DNA of 6,206 bases. Origin: an uncultured Planctomycetaceae bacterium. Its GTDB lineage: Bacteria > Planctomycetota > Planctomycetia > Planctomycetales > Planctomycetaceae. Location of the stretch: NCBI GenBank assembly GCA_937975745.1, contig CALJUK010001063.1, positions 1 through 6,206 on the forward strand, written 5' to 3'. Below, in pieces: positions 1 to 5,879 of this stretch. The first letter of the stretch is position 1; the number at the start of each line of letters is the position of its first letter. The notes beneath the pieces were generated by a model that worked only from the letters and a program-made list of their open reading frames with translations, was not told the origin of the DNA and ran no database searches. Made by a program: the position numbers and the translations under genes.

Positions 1-809
1 TTGGCCACAATGTCCTCCAGGCCGACAAACGTTCCGCCGCAGATGAACAGAATGTTTGTCGTATCGATCTGGATGTACTGTTGCTCGGGGTGTTTGCGAC
101 CTCCCTGGGGTGGGACGTTTGCGACGGTCCCTTCGAGCATCTTAAGCAGAGCCTGCTGGACACCCTCGCCCGAGACGTCGCGGGTGATGGAGACGTTTTG
201 GCTGGTCTTTCCGATCTTGTCGATCTCGTCGATGAACAGGATACCCCGCTGTGCCGCTTCAATATCGAAGTCGGCCGCATGCAGCAACTTCAGCAGCAGG
301 TTTTCGACGTCCTCGCCAACGTAGCCGGCTTCAGTCAGCGTGGTCGCGTCGCCAATTGCGAACGGAACCTGCAGTAACTTGGCCAGAGTCCGGGCGAGTA
401 ATGTCTTTCCGGAACCGGTTGGACCGACCAGGAGAATGTTCGACTTGTCCAACTCGACGTCGGTCGCCGAGTCCTCGCGGAGGACCAGCCGTTTATAGTG
501 GTTGTGCATCGCCACGGCGAGAACGCGTTTAGCACGGTCTTGGCCGATGACGTACTCTTGCAGGTACTCGACGATTTCGCGCGGCGTTGGAATCTTGGTG
601 AAGAGTTTCCGAGACGAACCGCGGCGACGGCGTTCCTGGTCGAGAATGGACTGGCAGAGTTCGATGCACTCACCGCAGATGTAAACGTCGTCGGGACCTT
701 CCACCAATGGTCCCACTTCGCGGTAGCTCTTGCGGCAGAACGAGCAGTTGGCGTTCTTTTTTCCCGTCGAACCACGTTTACCCGAGTTAAAGTCGATTCC
801 GGATGGCAT
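1..809 (-). CDS. clpX: ATP-dependent Clp protease ATP-binding subunit ClpX (3' end cut by window edge)
   Basis: AAA+ unfoldase that recognises tagged or specific substrates, unfolds them with ATP and threads them into the ClpP peptidase in the cytoplasm. The 269 visible codons read without a stop. An N-terminal zinc-binding domain has paired cysteines C22/C25 and C45/C48 (CSFC and CGEC). The AAA+ core follows: the VIGQ motif at 87-90, Walker A GPTGSGKT at 129-136, the GYVG pore loop at 162-165, Walker [10 protein letters not shown] at 190-198, the [11 protein letters not shown] block at 213-223 and the GGRKHP loop at 236-241. Family members are about 420 aa, so some 150 C-terminal residues (sensor 2, the IGF loop for ClpP docking) lie outside the window. 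The ATG at 809 is preceded by an AAGGA at good spacing. The N-terminus before the zinc domain is short and basic. No clpP is next to it on the upstream side; the upstream neighbour is a small membrane protein. Confidence 0.97.
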   Translation of the reverse strand, partial: MPSGIDFNSGKRGSTGKKNANCSFCRKSYREVGPLVEGPDDVYICGECIELCQSILDQERRRRGSSRKLFTKIPTPREIVEYLQEYVIGQDRAKRVLAVAMHNHYKRLVLREDSATDVELDKSNILLVGPTGSGKTLLARTLAKLLQVPFAIGDATTLTEAGYVGEDVENLLLKLLHAADFDIEAAQRGILFIDEIDKIGKTSQNVSITRDVSGEGVQQALLKMLEGTVANVPPQGGRKHPEQQYIQIDTTNILFICGGTFVGLEDIVA

Positions 810-815
810 CAGGTT

Positions 816-820
816 TCCTT
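816..820 (-). promoter_or_regulatory. Ribosome binding site of clpX
   Basis: AAGGA on the minus strand ends six bases before the ATG at 809. It supports that ATG as the clpX start, and the zinc finger begins about 20 residues into the protein, as expected for the family. Confidence 0.6.
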
Positions 821-1000
821 CAACGTTGCCGGTCTAGCAAGCTTGTAAGATGTTCAAGGCAGAACAAAATCTGCCGATGTCTGTGGCAATCGGAGACGCC
901 CTCCAGCGAGCCCATGAACCCGACGGGACGCATTACAACCGATCGCGTGGATCGAGGTTAGAACACTTGTGAATCCAACCGTCATGTCTCCTTTATGTCT

Positions 1001-1035
1001 GCGAGCGAAACGGCAACCCGTTCGCCGTTTCTCGC
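1001..1035. terminator. Strong hairpin between the 115-aa gene and clpX, possible terminator
   Basis: GAAACGGC (1007-1014) pairs perfectly with GCCGTTTC (1024-1031) around a 9-nt loop. After a 2-nt bulge (1005-1006) the stem continues with GCGA/TCGC (1001-1004 with 1032-1035), giving 12 pairs. Read on the minus strand it begins 17 nt after the stop codon of the 115-aa gene. There is no U-tract after it, so a canonical intrinsic terminator is not proven; it may instead attenuate read-through or stabilise the 3' end. If it terminates, clpX must have its own promoter in 810-1000. Confidence 0.45.
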
Positions 1036-1051
1036 GAACCGTCTGACCGAC

Positions 1052-1399
1052 TCAGGCACTTTTCGGCTGCGACGCTTTCCGCTCGTCGTCGGCCGGGGCC
1101 GATCCGTTAGCAGGATTGTCTGCAGACTGCTTTAACGTCTCGTGCTGCCTGATTCGCTCGGATATCTGATTCTTGATCGATCGATACTCTGTATCAGTCA
1201 GTTCACCCTGACCATGTAACTTTCGAATTTGATGAAGCATTTCTCGGTCGGTCACCGTCGCGTCGTCATCGTCACGGAACCAGGCCCGCAGTTTCGCAAT
1301 CCCCCAACCACCAAACACGCAGACGGCCAGAAGCGCCATCCACTCCCAGATTGTGGCTTGGAAAAGCTTTCCGAGAAGTGAGTGTTCGAACGGTTGCAC
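1052..1399 (-). CDS. Small single-span membrane protein with SHOCT-like C-terminal segment
   Basis: 115-aa protein of unknown function. Residues about 18-35 form one hydrophobic helix rich in Trp, Ala, Leu and Gly, followed by an acidic DDDDA turn at 43-47. Residues about 52-83 fit the SHOCT pattern (a short oligomerisation-type helix pair): spaced leucines, the turn GQGELTDTEY at 63-72 and the lysine in IKNQI at 75-79. The tail from about 88 is polar, Ala/Pro/Lys-rich and probably disordered. SHOCT segments often sit at the end of small membrane proteins, so a membrane-anchored, self-associating protein is the likely picture; the role is not known. The start is uncertain: codon 1399 is GTG without a clear Shine-Dalgarno, an in-frame TAA lies further upstream with no ATG between, and Met21 (position 1339) is an alternative. 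It precedes clpX on the same strand, but a 242-nt gap with a hairpin separates them. Confidence 0.8.
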   Translation of the reverse strand: MQPFEHSLLGKLFQATIWEWMALLAVCVFGGWGIAKLRAWFRDDDDATVTDREMLHQIRKLHGQGELTDTEYRSIKNQISERIRQHETLKQSADNPANGSAPADDERKASQPKSA

Positions 1400-2073
1400 G
1401 CGTCTGCCGGGATGCGGCCTCCACTGGGGGCGTCTGGCAGGAACTAGTCTTGCCTCTCGCGATAAAACCCATTATCCGGAGTCCGATCCAGGTGAGCAAG
1501 CCCTGAACTCCGTACTTGAATGTCGGACAACTGCGCACAGCGGATTGATTCGAATACGGACCAATTCTTCCCGACGAGGTCGGATTTCGACGGCTGTTGC
1601 GCCCATGACGCCCTGTGGGCACATTCTGCGGCCGATGCTGCCGGTATGGAGATCGCCAGAAGAAGAAATCTGGTCCGTCGCCTGACTTCCGTTTCTTTCG
1701 CGTTGATGCCACAAGAAACGGAGCATTGGCGAGTTGCGACCCGTAATAACCACGGTTTTCTGTTTCAGGTGTCGGTCGCAGTTTCAGTGCATGGGAATGT
1801 GTGCACGTGGGAAGATGTGCGCATGGTCTTCCTGACTGCGAGAAATCTGTGGCTGACGGCCGGGTTCAGGAAGTGGCCCGGATGTCGGGGCACGCGATCT
1901 CACGCTAAGACGGATCGACTGTGGAGGGCGTTTTCGCAGGCTCGCCTGTCGTTGCAGGTTATCGAATGCCAGCATAAGATAAAGACAAGCGATGTAAGTA
2001 CTTCTCAGGGCTATAGCATCCCGCCGAATACGTGTTGGACGGTGAAGTTTCCCCGTAGAACGATGGTCGATTC
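1400..2073. other. Divergent intergenic region without a supportable gene
   Basis: This 674-nt spacer separates the minus-strand 115-aa gene from the plus-strand 164-aa gene, so promoters for both should lie here. Open frames crossing it encode Cys/Trp/Arg-rich, low-plausibility peptides with no recognisable domain. No tRNA, tandem repeat or long inverted repeat stands out. The most AT-rich part, around 1965-2000, contains a very weak promoter-like pair (TTGCAG at 1952-1957, 17-nt spacer, TAAGAT at 1975-1980) facing the 164-aa gene; I would not rely on it. Confidence 0.6.
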
Positions 2074-2568
2074 ATGGACTTCGAGCAACGACTTCAGAAC
2101 GCAATCGCCCGTGGCCGACGGATTGGCGTGGCGGAAGGTCGGCAAATGGCCGAAAAGGCCATGACGGAGGAGGAACTCCGTAATCTTCATACCGGCTACC
2201 GCCTGGAGTTGTCCGAACACGTTGAAAGCTGTCTGAGACAGCTTGTTGAGCATTTCCCCGGTTTTGACATCAGTACTGTTGTCAGTGAAGTCGGCTGGGG
2301 GGCCAAAATTGCCCGGGACGACTATGACGCTGGTGGATCGACTGGGCCAGGCCGCCCGCGAAATTTGTTCAGCAGATTGGAACTCATCGTCAAGCCGTTC
2401 AACCCGTCCCACATTGTCGAGCTGGTGGCAAAGGGGACGATTCGCAATAAGGAAGTCTTCCACCGCACGCATTTCCAGATGCTCGGCCGCGTCGATGTGG
2501 ACTCGTTTCGCGAGTTGATCGATCTCTGGGTTCTGGAATACGCAGAGACCTTCGCCGCACAACAGTAG
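2074..2568 (+). CDS. Conserved-looking hypothetical protein, 164 aa
   Basis: Function unknown; I do not recognise a named domain. The sequence looks like a real soluble protein: an N-terminal charged helical stretch (about 2-60, with the acidic run TEEEL at 31-35), a central segment with GWGAKIARDDY at 74-84, a low-complexity Gly/Pro/Arg loop at 87-96, then a compact region with FSRLELIVKPF at 99-109, AKGTIRNKEVF at 119-129 and a final amphipathic helix LIDLWVLEYAE at 148-158. There is no signal peptide or membrane span, so it is probably cytoplasmic. I have the impression that similar proteins occur across planctomycetes, but this is recollection. The start is fixed by an in-frame TAG at 2056-2058, after which the ATG at 2074 is the first start codon; no good Shine-Dalgarno precedes it. 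The aldolase gene follows after 116 nt on the same strand, so co-transcription is possible. An overlapping open frame on the minus strand (2011-2562) is a shadow. Confidence 0.82.
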   Translation: MDFEQRLQNAIARGRRIGVAEGRQMAEKAMTEEELRNLHTGYRLELSEHVESCLRQLVEHFPGFDISTVVSEVGWGAKIARDDYDAGGSTGPGRPRNLFSRLELIVKPFNPSHIVELVAKGTIRNKEVFHRTHFQMLGRVDVDSFRELIDLWVLEYAETFAAQQ

Positions 2569-2671
2569 TATTCAATTGTGCTTGGAGATGCTGCCAGATA
2601 GGGTTTTCCGGCCATCCTCGGCCAGTGTTGCCGAATCATCCCCTCCCCCTTTACATGCAACGACACACTGC

Positions 2672-2675
2672 GGAG
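2672..2675 (+). promoter_or_regulatory. Ribosome binding site deciding the aldolase start
   Basis: GGAG ends nine bases before the ATG at 2685. It favours this start over the in-frame GTG at 2625, which would add a 20-residue extension that does not resemble the aldolase family. Confidence 0.55.
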
Positions 2676-2684
2676 TCCACAGCC

Positions 2685-3341
2685 ATGAGTGACAGTCAGT
2701 CCGTCAGCCGCATCCTCGATTCGGGTATCGTTGCAATCATTCGCGCCCCGACCGGCGAACAACTCGTCGATGTCGCCAAGGCCATCTACGAGGGGGGCAT
2801 CGATGTCATTGAGGTCACTTGCACCGTCCCTGGGATTCTGGAAATCATCAGCGATGTGCGGAAGGCGCTGGGGGACAAAATTCTCCTCGGTGCGGGTACC
2901 GTGCTCGACAGCGAGACGGCCCGCGCGGTGATGTTGGCTGGTGCCGAATTCCTGGTCTGCCCGACGGTCAATACCGACGTCATTCGAATCAGCAAGCGGT
3001 ACGGAAAGGCGGTCCTTCCGGGGGCATTCACACCGACTGAAGTGCTGACCGCCTGGGAAAGCGGTGCCGACATTGTGAAGCTCTTTCCGGCGGAAGTTGG
3101 CGGTCCGGGGCTGATCAAGATGATCCATGGGCCACTCCCTCAGGTTCGAATTCTCCCGACCGGCGGCGTCAGTTTGGAGACCCTGCCAGCCTACATCAAG
3201 GCGGGGGCCTGTGCGGTTGGCCTGGGAAGTACGCTGGTAGAGAAGGATGCCCTCGCCAATGGCGATATGGAACGGATTCGTTCACTCTCGGCCCAGTACG
3301 TCGAACTGGTGAAGACGACCCGGCAATCAATGCGGGGCTAG
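2685..3341 (+). CDS. eda: 2-dehydro-3-deoxy-phosphogluconate (KDPG) / 4-hydroxy-2-oxoglutarate aldolase
   Basis: Class I aldolase of the KDPG/KHG family, 218 aa, a cytoplasmic TIM-barrel enzyme. The family reaction splits 2-keto-3-deoxy-6-phosphogluconate into pyruvate and glyceraldehyde 3-phosphate (Entner-Doudoroff and uronate catabolism) through a Schiff base. Visible motifs: IVAIIRA at 15-21, GGIDVIEVT at 37-45 with the catalytic glutamate E43, GAGTV at 69-73, CPTVN at 92-96, PGAFTPTE at 112-119, the Schiff-base lysine K132 in VKLFPAE at 131-137, PTGGV phosphate-binding loop at 158-162 and GLGSTL near the end. The length is normal. After EVT the sequence is CTVPG rather than the LRT of E. 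coli Eda, so the substrate-contacting arginine there (R49) is replaced; many family members have the xTxPG form, so the exact sugar acid (KDPG, KDPGal or KHG) is uncertain. No Entner-Doudoroff dehydratase or sugar kinase adjoins it. The uncharacterised 164-aa gene lies 116 nt upstream. Confidence 0.93.
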   Translation: MSDSQSVSRILDSGIVAIIRAPTGEQLVDVAKAIYEGGIDVIEVTCTVPGILEIISDVRKALGDKILLGAGTVLDSETARAVMLAGAEFLVCPTVNTDVIRISKRYGKAVLPGAFTPTEVLTAWESGADIVKLFPAEVGGPGLIKMIHGPLPQVRILPTGGVSLETLPAYIKAGACAVGLGSTLVEKDALANGDMERIRSLSAQYVELVKTTRQSMRG

Positions 3342-3389
3342 CAGCTTGTTGCATAATTCCAATTTGTTTGCCACTGCAAATCAGGCAGA

Positions 3390-3423
3390 TTGCGCCGCAA
3401 GAAGCCGCCATTTGTCGGCGCAG
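3390..3423. terminator. Hairpin downstream of eda, possible terminator
   Basis: TGCGCCG (3391-3397) and CGGCGCA (3416-3422) are perfect reverse complements with an 18-nt loop, extended by one T-G pair. It begins about 50 nt after the eda stop. No run of T follows, so the terminator role is only a guess from position and strength. A weaker TTTGC/GCAAA hairpin lies just before it, around 3367-3380. Confidence 0.3.
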
Positions 3424-3448
3424 CACGCTCTAGTTCACATCGAGTGCG

Positions 3449-3588
3449 ACGGTGTCGGCGTGTGGACACTCATTAGCCTGTCAAGCAGGCTGGTTACGCC
3501 GTCGTAGCCTTGTACGCTTCTGTGCAGCGCAATCGAATCTGTGCAGCGCAATCGAATGCACCCTTTCGGACACTGTAACCGACACCGT
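3449..3588. repeat. 10-bp perfect inverted repeat bracketing the tandem duplication
   Basis: ACGGTGTCGG at 3449-3458 is the exact reverse complement of CCGACACCGT at 3579-3588, 120 nt apart. Inside lie a small perfect hairpin (AGCCTG 3475-3480 with CAGGCT 3486-3491, 5-nt loop) and the 19-nt tandem repeat. A competing pairing CGACGG (3447-3452) with CCGTCG (3499-3504) also exists. It may be a folded RNA or a remnant element. Confidence 0.4.
3519..3557. repeat. Tandem duplication of a 19-nt unit, two perfect copies
   Basis: The unit CTGTGCAGCGCAATCGAAT occurs at 3520-3538 and again at 3539-3557 without a mismatch; the periodicity extends one base to the left (3519). The AATCGAAT end of each copy also has a reverse-complement match, ATTCGATT, at 3607-3614. 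It is not in a credible gene. It could be a double protein-binding site or a recent slippage duplication. Confidence 0.85.
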
Positions 3589-3759
3589 TTCGAACCAGGG
3601 GGTACGATTCGATTCGGAATGCACGCACTCGCGTCGAGACGGTCCCGACATGGTGACCTTCCCACGCGGTGATGCAAACGTGATTGCCTGTTGCCTCTCG
3701 GGTGAAAGCCGTCCGATTGCTCTCTCCTGGGATGTGTGGAACTGGGCTGATCCGTGAAA

Positions 3760-3787
3760 TCGGCTGAAGTTGTACAACCGTCGCCGA
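3760..3787. repeat. 28-nt symmetrical palindrome, operator-like
   Basis: The perfect 10-nt palindrome GTTGTACAAC (3769-3778) is framed, with the same centre of symmetry, by TCGGC (3760-3764) and GCCGA (3783-3787). Dyad symmetry of this size is typical of sites for dimeric regulators. It lies about 280 nt before the 559-aa gene, which is far for a simple operator, and no regulator gene is nearby. Confidence 0.35.
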
Positions 3788-3984
3788 CGATACAAATCAC
3801 AGAAGTGCCGTCGTTGCGGACCGGGTACGTCATTGCGCGGTTGGATCAGTCATTGTCTGGCTGTCCAAATTCTCAACTGTCGTGGGGAAGTCGTTTAATC
3901 TCACGCCAGGGGGGACGCCAGCCGGTCAGTCAGCGGCGACGGAATCAATGTGACAGACGTTCCCGAAACCGTCTTGTTCCGCGG

Positions 3985-4018
3985 GTGGCTTTCAGCCGGC
4001 TTGCCAACCGGAAGCCAC
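3985..4018. promoter_or_regulatory. Hairpin upstream of the 559-aa exported protein gene
   Basis: GTGGCTT (3985-3991) pairs with AAGCCAC (4012-4018). After a 4-nt one-sided bulge, CCGG (3996-3999) pairs with CCGG (4008-4011) around an 8-nt loop, giving 11 pairs in all. It ends 48 nt before the start codon, so it could be a leader hairpin in the mRNA or the end of an upstream transcript. No known riboswitch consensus is recognised. Confidence 0.4.
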
Positions 4019-4054
4019 ATATCGACGCCGCAGCAACCGAATTAGACGGGTTCT

Positions 4055-4058
4055 AAGG
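4055..4058 (+). promoter_or_regulatory. Ribosome binding site of the 559-aa gene
   Basis: AAGG ends eight bases before the ATG at 4067. It supports that start, which is also where the signal peptide begins. Confidence 0.4.
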
Positions 4059-4066
4059 CAAGGCCG

Positions 4067-5746
4067 ATGAGGTTCGCGCGACTCCTGCTCCTGGGCGTGC
4101 TGGCGGTCTGTTTGCAGCCGTTCCAGCTTCCCGCCGCGCCGATCCGGTCGGAGGCCATCTACACCAATCGATCACGCTTTCGCATTCCGTTCCGGTTTGA
4201 TCAGGCGGAAATGCAGCGGATCGGGGCTCAGGCGATTCAGTTGTTTGTCTCGGATGATCGAGGCACGCGTTGGAAACTGGTCCAGTCGGTTGGAACTCAG
4301 GCCAGCCACTTCGAATTCGAGGCTCCGTCCGATTCCGAATACTGGTTTGCCGTTCGGACGCTCGATGCCCAGAACCGCTTGAACCCGCCGGGTGACATCG
4401 TCGATGCCGGTTTGAAGGTGATTGTCGATCGTTCGGAACCGCTGTTAGAGGTCGATTTGACGCAGCCGGCACCCGGCCGTGTCAAACTTACCTGGAATGC
4501 AGCCGACGTCTATCTGGATGTTTCGACGTTGCAGTTGGATTTGATTCAAACCGGTACCGCGCAGTGGCAGCCAGTTCAGGTGTCATCGGGGCCATCGGGA
4601 TCGACCAGCTGGTCGGTCCCCGAGGGAGGCCTCGTCGCAGTTCGGGCCGAAGTGCGCGATTTCGCCGGGAATCGATCGCAGTTGCAGCGACAGATCCGCA
4701 TTGCCGATGTGGGCGAGACGGTTCCCCAGCCCAAGACGCCCGTCTTCGGTGAGCCGGTGGCTGAAGCCCCGACTCCCACCTTCCGGCCGCAACGAACAGC
4801 CGAGGCCGAGTCTGCCGCTCCAAGCGATCGCCGCAGTGCAGTCGAGCCGTTCCAGACATCGTCCACGTCGGCTGCTCCCACGATGATGTTGCCAGGTCCG
4901 TCCATGCGGCATCACGCGTCGGATCGCTTGCCTGTGATCAACAGTTCGGCGGGAGGCCTGACGACGATTCGAGCGAAGTCGGCCAAGGAGGAGCGGTCGG
5001 TCAACGATGCTCCGCAAGTTGCACCGTCCCAGGCTGCCGTCTCGGGGAAGGAACTTCCGATCGTCACCGATCGTGAGTCGAAACCGGGCGGTCTGGCCAG
5101 CGAACGATTGGTCAACACGACCCGCTTCGATATTCAGTATGCGGTGGAAGAGGTGGGAAGTTCTGGAGTCGGAGGGGTTGAGTTGTACGTGACCGAAGAC
5201 AACGGTCGCAAATGGTGGTTGTACGGCGAAGATGCCGATGCCCGCAGCCCAATGATCGTTGATGTGCCGGGCGAAGGACGTTATGGCTTTTGCCTGCGGA
5301 TCCGCAGCGGAGCTGGCTTGGCGATCGATCCACCGGCGCCTGGCGACCTTCCGGAACTGACCGTCGTCGTCGATCAGACTCCGCCACGTGTTGAATTCCT
5401 TCCGTTGGACGCGCGTGGCGCGGAGCACGCGGGCGAAGTCGTCGTCCGCTGGCGTTTGTTCGACGACAATCCGACTGAAGCTCGGGTCTCGCTGGCCTAT
5501 GCCGAGCAGCCCAACGGGCCGTGGCGTGTGGTGGCAGATGGCTTGCCGAGTACGGGCAGTTACGCGTGGAACGTAGCCGTCGGTGTTCCCCCCCGAGTCT
5601 ACCTGCGAGTGGTGGCGGAGGATGCTGCCGGCAACGCTGGAGAGGCGATTACCCCAACACGTGTGCTGGTTGACGTGGCTCGTCCCAGCGGACGTATTCT
5701 CGACGTGGAAGCCAACTATCCGCGTGGCGGCCTGAGACCGCGTTAA
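4067..5746 (+). CDS. Exported protein with a duplicated two-domain beta-sandwich (Ig/Fn3-like) unit
   Basis: 559-aa protein of unknown function, predicted to be secreted. Residues 1-24 are a Sec-type signal peptide: Arg2/Arg5, a hydrophobic core LLLLGVLAV, and a probable cleavage near PAA-P at 22-25. There is no twin-arginine or lipobox motif. The mature protein is an internal duplication. Unit 1 (about 33-212) and unit 2 (about 350-537) share, in the same order, DDRGTRWKL (63-71) and EDNGRKWWL (377-385), an aromatic strand EYWFAVRT (91-98) and RYGFCLRI (405-412), VIVDRSEP (118-125) and VVVDQTPP (433-440), and DFAGN (198-202) and DAAGN (519-523). The VD-x-(S/T)-x-P linker and D-x-AGN hairpin are typical of extracellular Ig-like and Fn3-like modules. 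Residues about 215-345 are a Pro/Ser/Ala-rich low-complexity linker. There is no catalytic motif, transmembrane span or cell-wall anchor at the C-terminus, so a binding or structural role is inferred. It converges with tatA. An alternative reading is the N-terminal part of a larger family lacking an enzymatic domain. Confidence 0.88.
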   Translation: MRFARLLLLGVLAVCLQPFQLPAAPIRSEAIYTNRSRFRIPFRFDQAEMQRIGAQAIQLFVSDDRGTRWKLVQSVGTQASHFEFEAPSDSEYWFAVRTLDAQNRLNPPGDIVDAGLKVIVDRSEPLLEVDLTQPAPGRVKLTWNAADVYLDVSTLQLDLIQTGTAQWQPVQVSSGPSGSTSWSVPEGGLVAVRAEVRDFAGNRSQLQRQIRIADVGETVPQPKTPVFGEPVAEAPTPTFRPQRTAEAESAAPSDRRSAVEPFQTSSTSAAPTMMLPGPSMRHHASDRLPVINSSAGGLTTIRAKSAKEERSVNDAPQVAPSQAAVSGKELPIVTDRESKPGGLASERLVNTTRFDIQYAVEEVGSSGVGGVELYVTEDNGRKWWLYGEDADARSPMIVDVPGEGRYGFCLRIRSGAGLAIDPPAPGDLPELTVVVDQTPPRVEFLPLDARGAEHAGEVVVRWRLFDDNPTEARVSLAYAEQPNGPWRVVADGLPSTGSYAWNVAVGVPPRVYLRVVAEDAAGNAGEAITPTRVLVDVARPSGRILDVEANYPRGGLRPR

Positions 5747-5751
5747 GCCGG

Positions 5752-5879
5752 GCGACCGCTAGAGCGCGCTGCGTTTCACTGTGGCGCGGGTTCCGGCGGC
5801 GTAAGCTGCCTGATTTGCAGGCCATTTGGCGTCCAAACGCCGCCACAGTTGCACGCAATGCGTACTAGCGGACGGTCGC
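5752..5879. terminator. Long in-register inverted repeat in the convergent spacer, candidate terminator or palindromic element
   Basis: Positions 5758-5786 and 5841-5869 face each other base for base over 29 positions with one centre: 22 Watson-Crick pairs (GCTAG/CTAGC, CGC/GCG, TGCGT/ACGCA, ACTGTGGCG/CGCCACAGT), three G-U pairs in plus-strand RNA and four mismatches. A further GCGACC/GGTCGC (5752-5757 with 5874-5879) continues the arm after a 4-nt bulge. The 54-nt loop contains small hairpins (GCCTG 5808-5812 with CAGGC 5818-5822; GGCGT 5828-5832 with ACGCC 5837-5841). It begins five nt after the stop of the 559-aa gene and its right arm covers the tatA stop codon. A bidirectional transcription end is the simplest role; no U-tract is seen. 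Confidence 0.55.

Larger units (their letters stand above)
3342..4066. other. Long intergenic region with repeats and hairpins but no supportable gene
   Basis: This 725-nt region lies between two plus-strand genes. Open frames here on both strands (for example plus 3452-3757 and 3754-4056, minus 3435-3833) give Arg/Ser/Cys-rich translations with no domain and poor start context. It contains a 19-nt perfect tandem duplication, a 10-bp inverted repeat bracketing it, a central palindrome and a hairpin ahead of the 559-aa gene; each is listed separately. It could carry the eda 3' end, a promoter for the downstream gene and possibly a small RNA, or be decayed sequence. Confidence 0.6.

Noticed and set aside
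498..848. Plus-strand open frame of 116 codons antisense to clpX
   Set aside because: It is a shadow of the strongly conserved ClpX coding frame.
854..985. 43-codon minus-strand open frame behind an AAAGGAG between the 115-aa gene and clpX
   Set aside because: The Shine-Dalgarno-like sequence is only two bases from the ATG, which is too close, and the peptide has no recognisable features. It could be a leader peptide, but the evidence is insufficient.
1952..1980. Promoter-like pair TTGCAG / TAAGAT before the 164-aa gene
   Set aside because: It matches only 3 of 6 and 4 of 6 sigma-70 consensus bases, which is close to chance.
1520..2164. Plus-strand open frame of 214 codons
   Set aside because: The translation is rich in Trp, Cys and Arg with no domain, and it overlaps the better supported 164-aa gene in another frame.
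2011..2562. Minus-strand open frame of 183 codons
   Set aside because: It lies antisense over the 164-aa gene. The plus-strand protein has far more natural composition and a defined start.
2322..3128. Minus-strand open frame of 268 codons
   Set aside because: It is antisense to the 164-aa gene and to the clearly identified aldolase.
3520..3557. Tandem repeat considered as a CRISPR array
   Set aside because: There are only two copies with no spacer between them, and no cas gene is present.
3754..4056. Plus-strand open frame of 100 codons ending just before the 559-aa gene
   Set aside because: The composition is Arg/Ser/Gln-rich and no family is recognised; its 3' part overlaps the leader hairpin, consistent with non-coding sequence.
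4583..5428. Minus-strand open frame of 281 codons
   Set aside because: It is antisense to the 559-aa protein, is Arg/Ser-rich and has no domain, while the sense frame has a signal peptide and repeated motifs.
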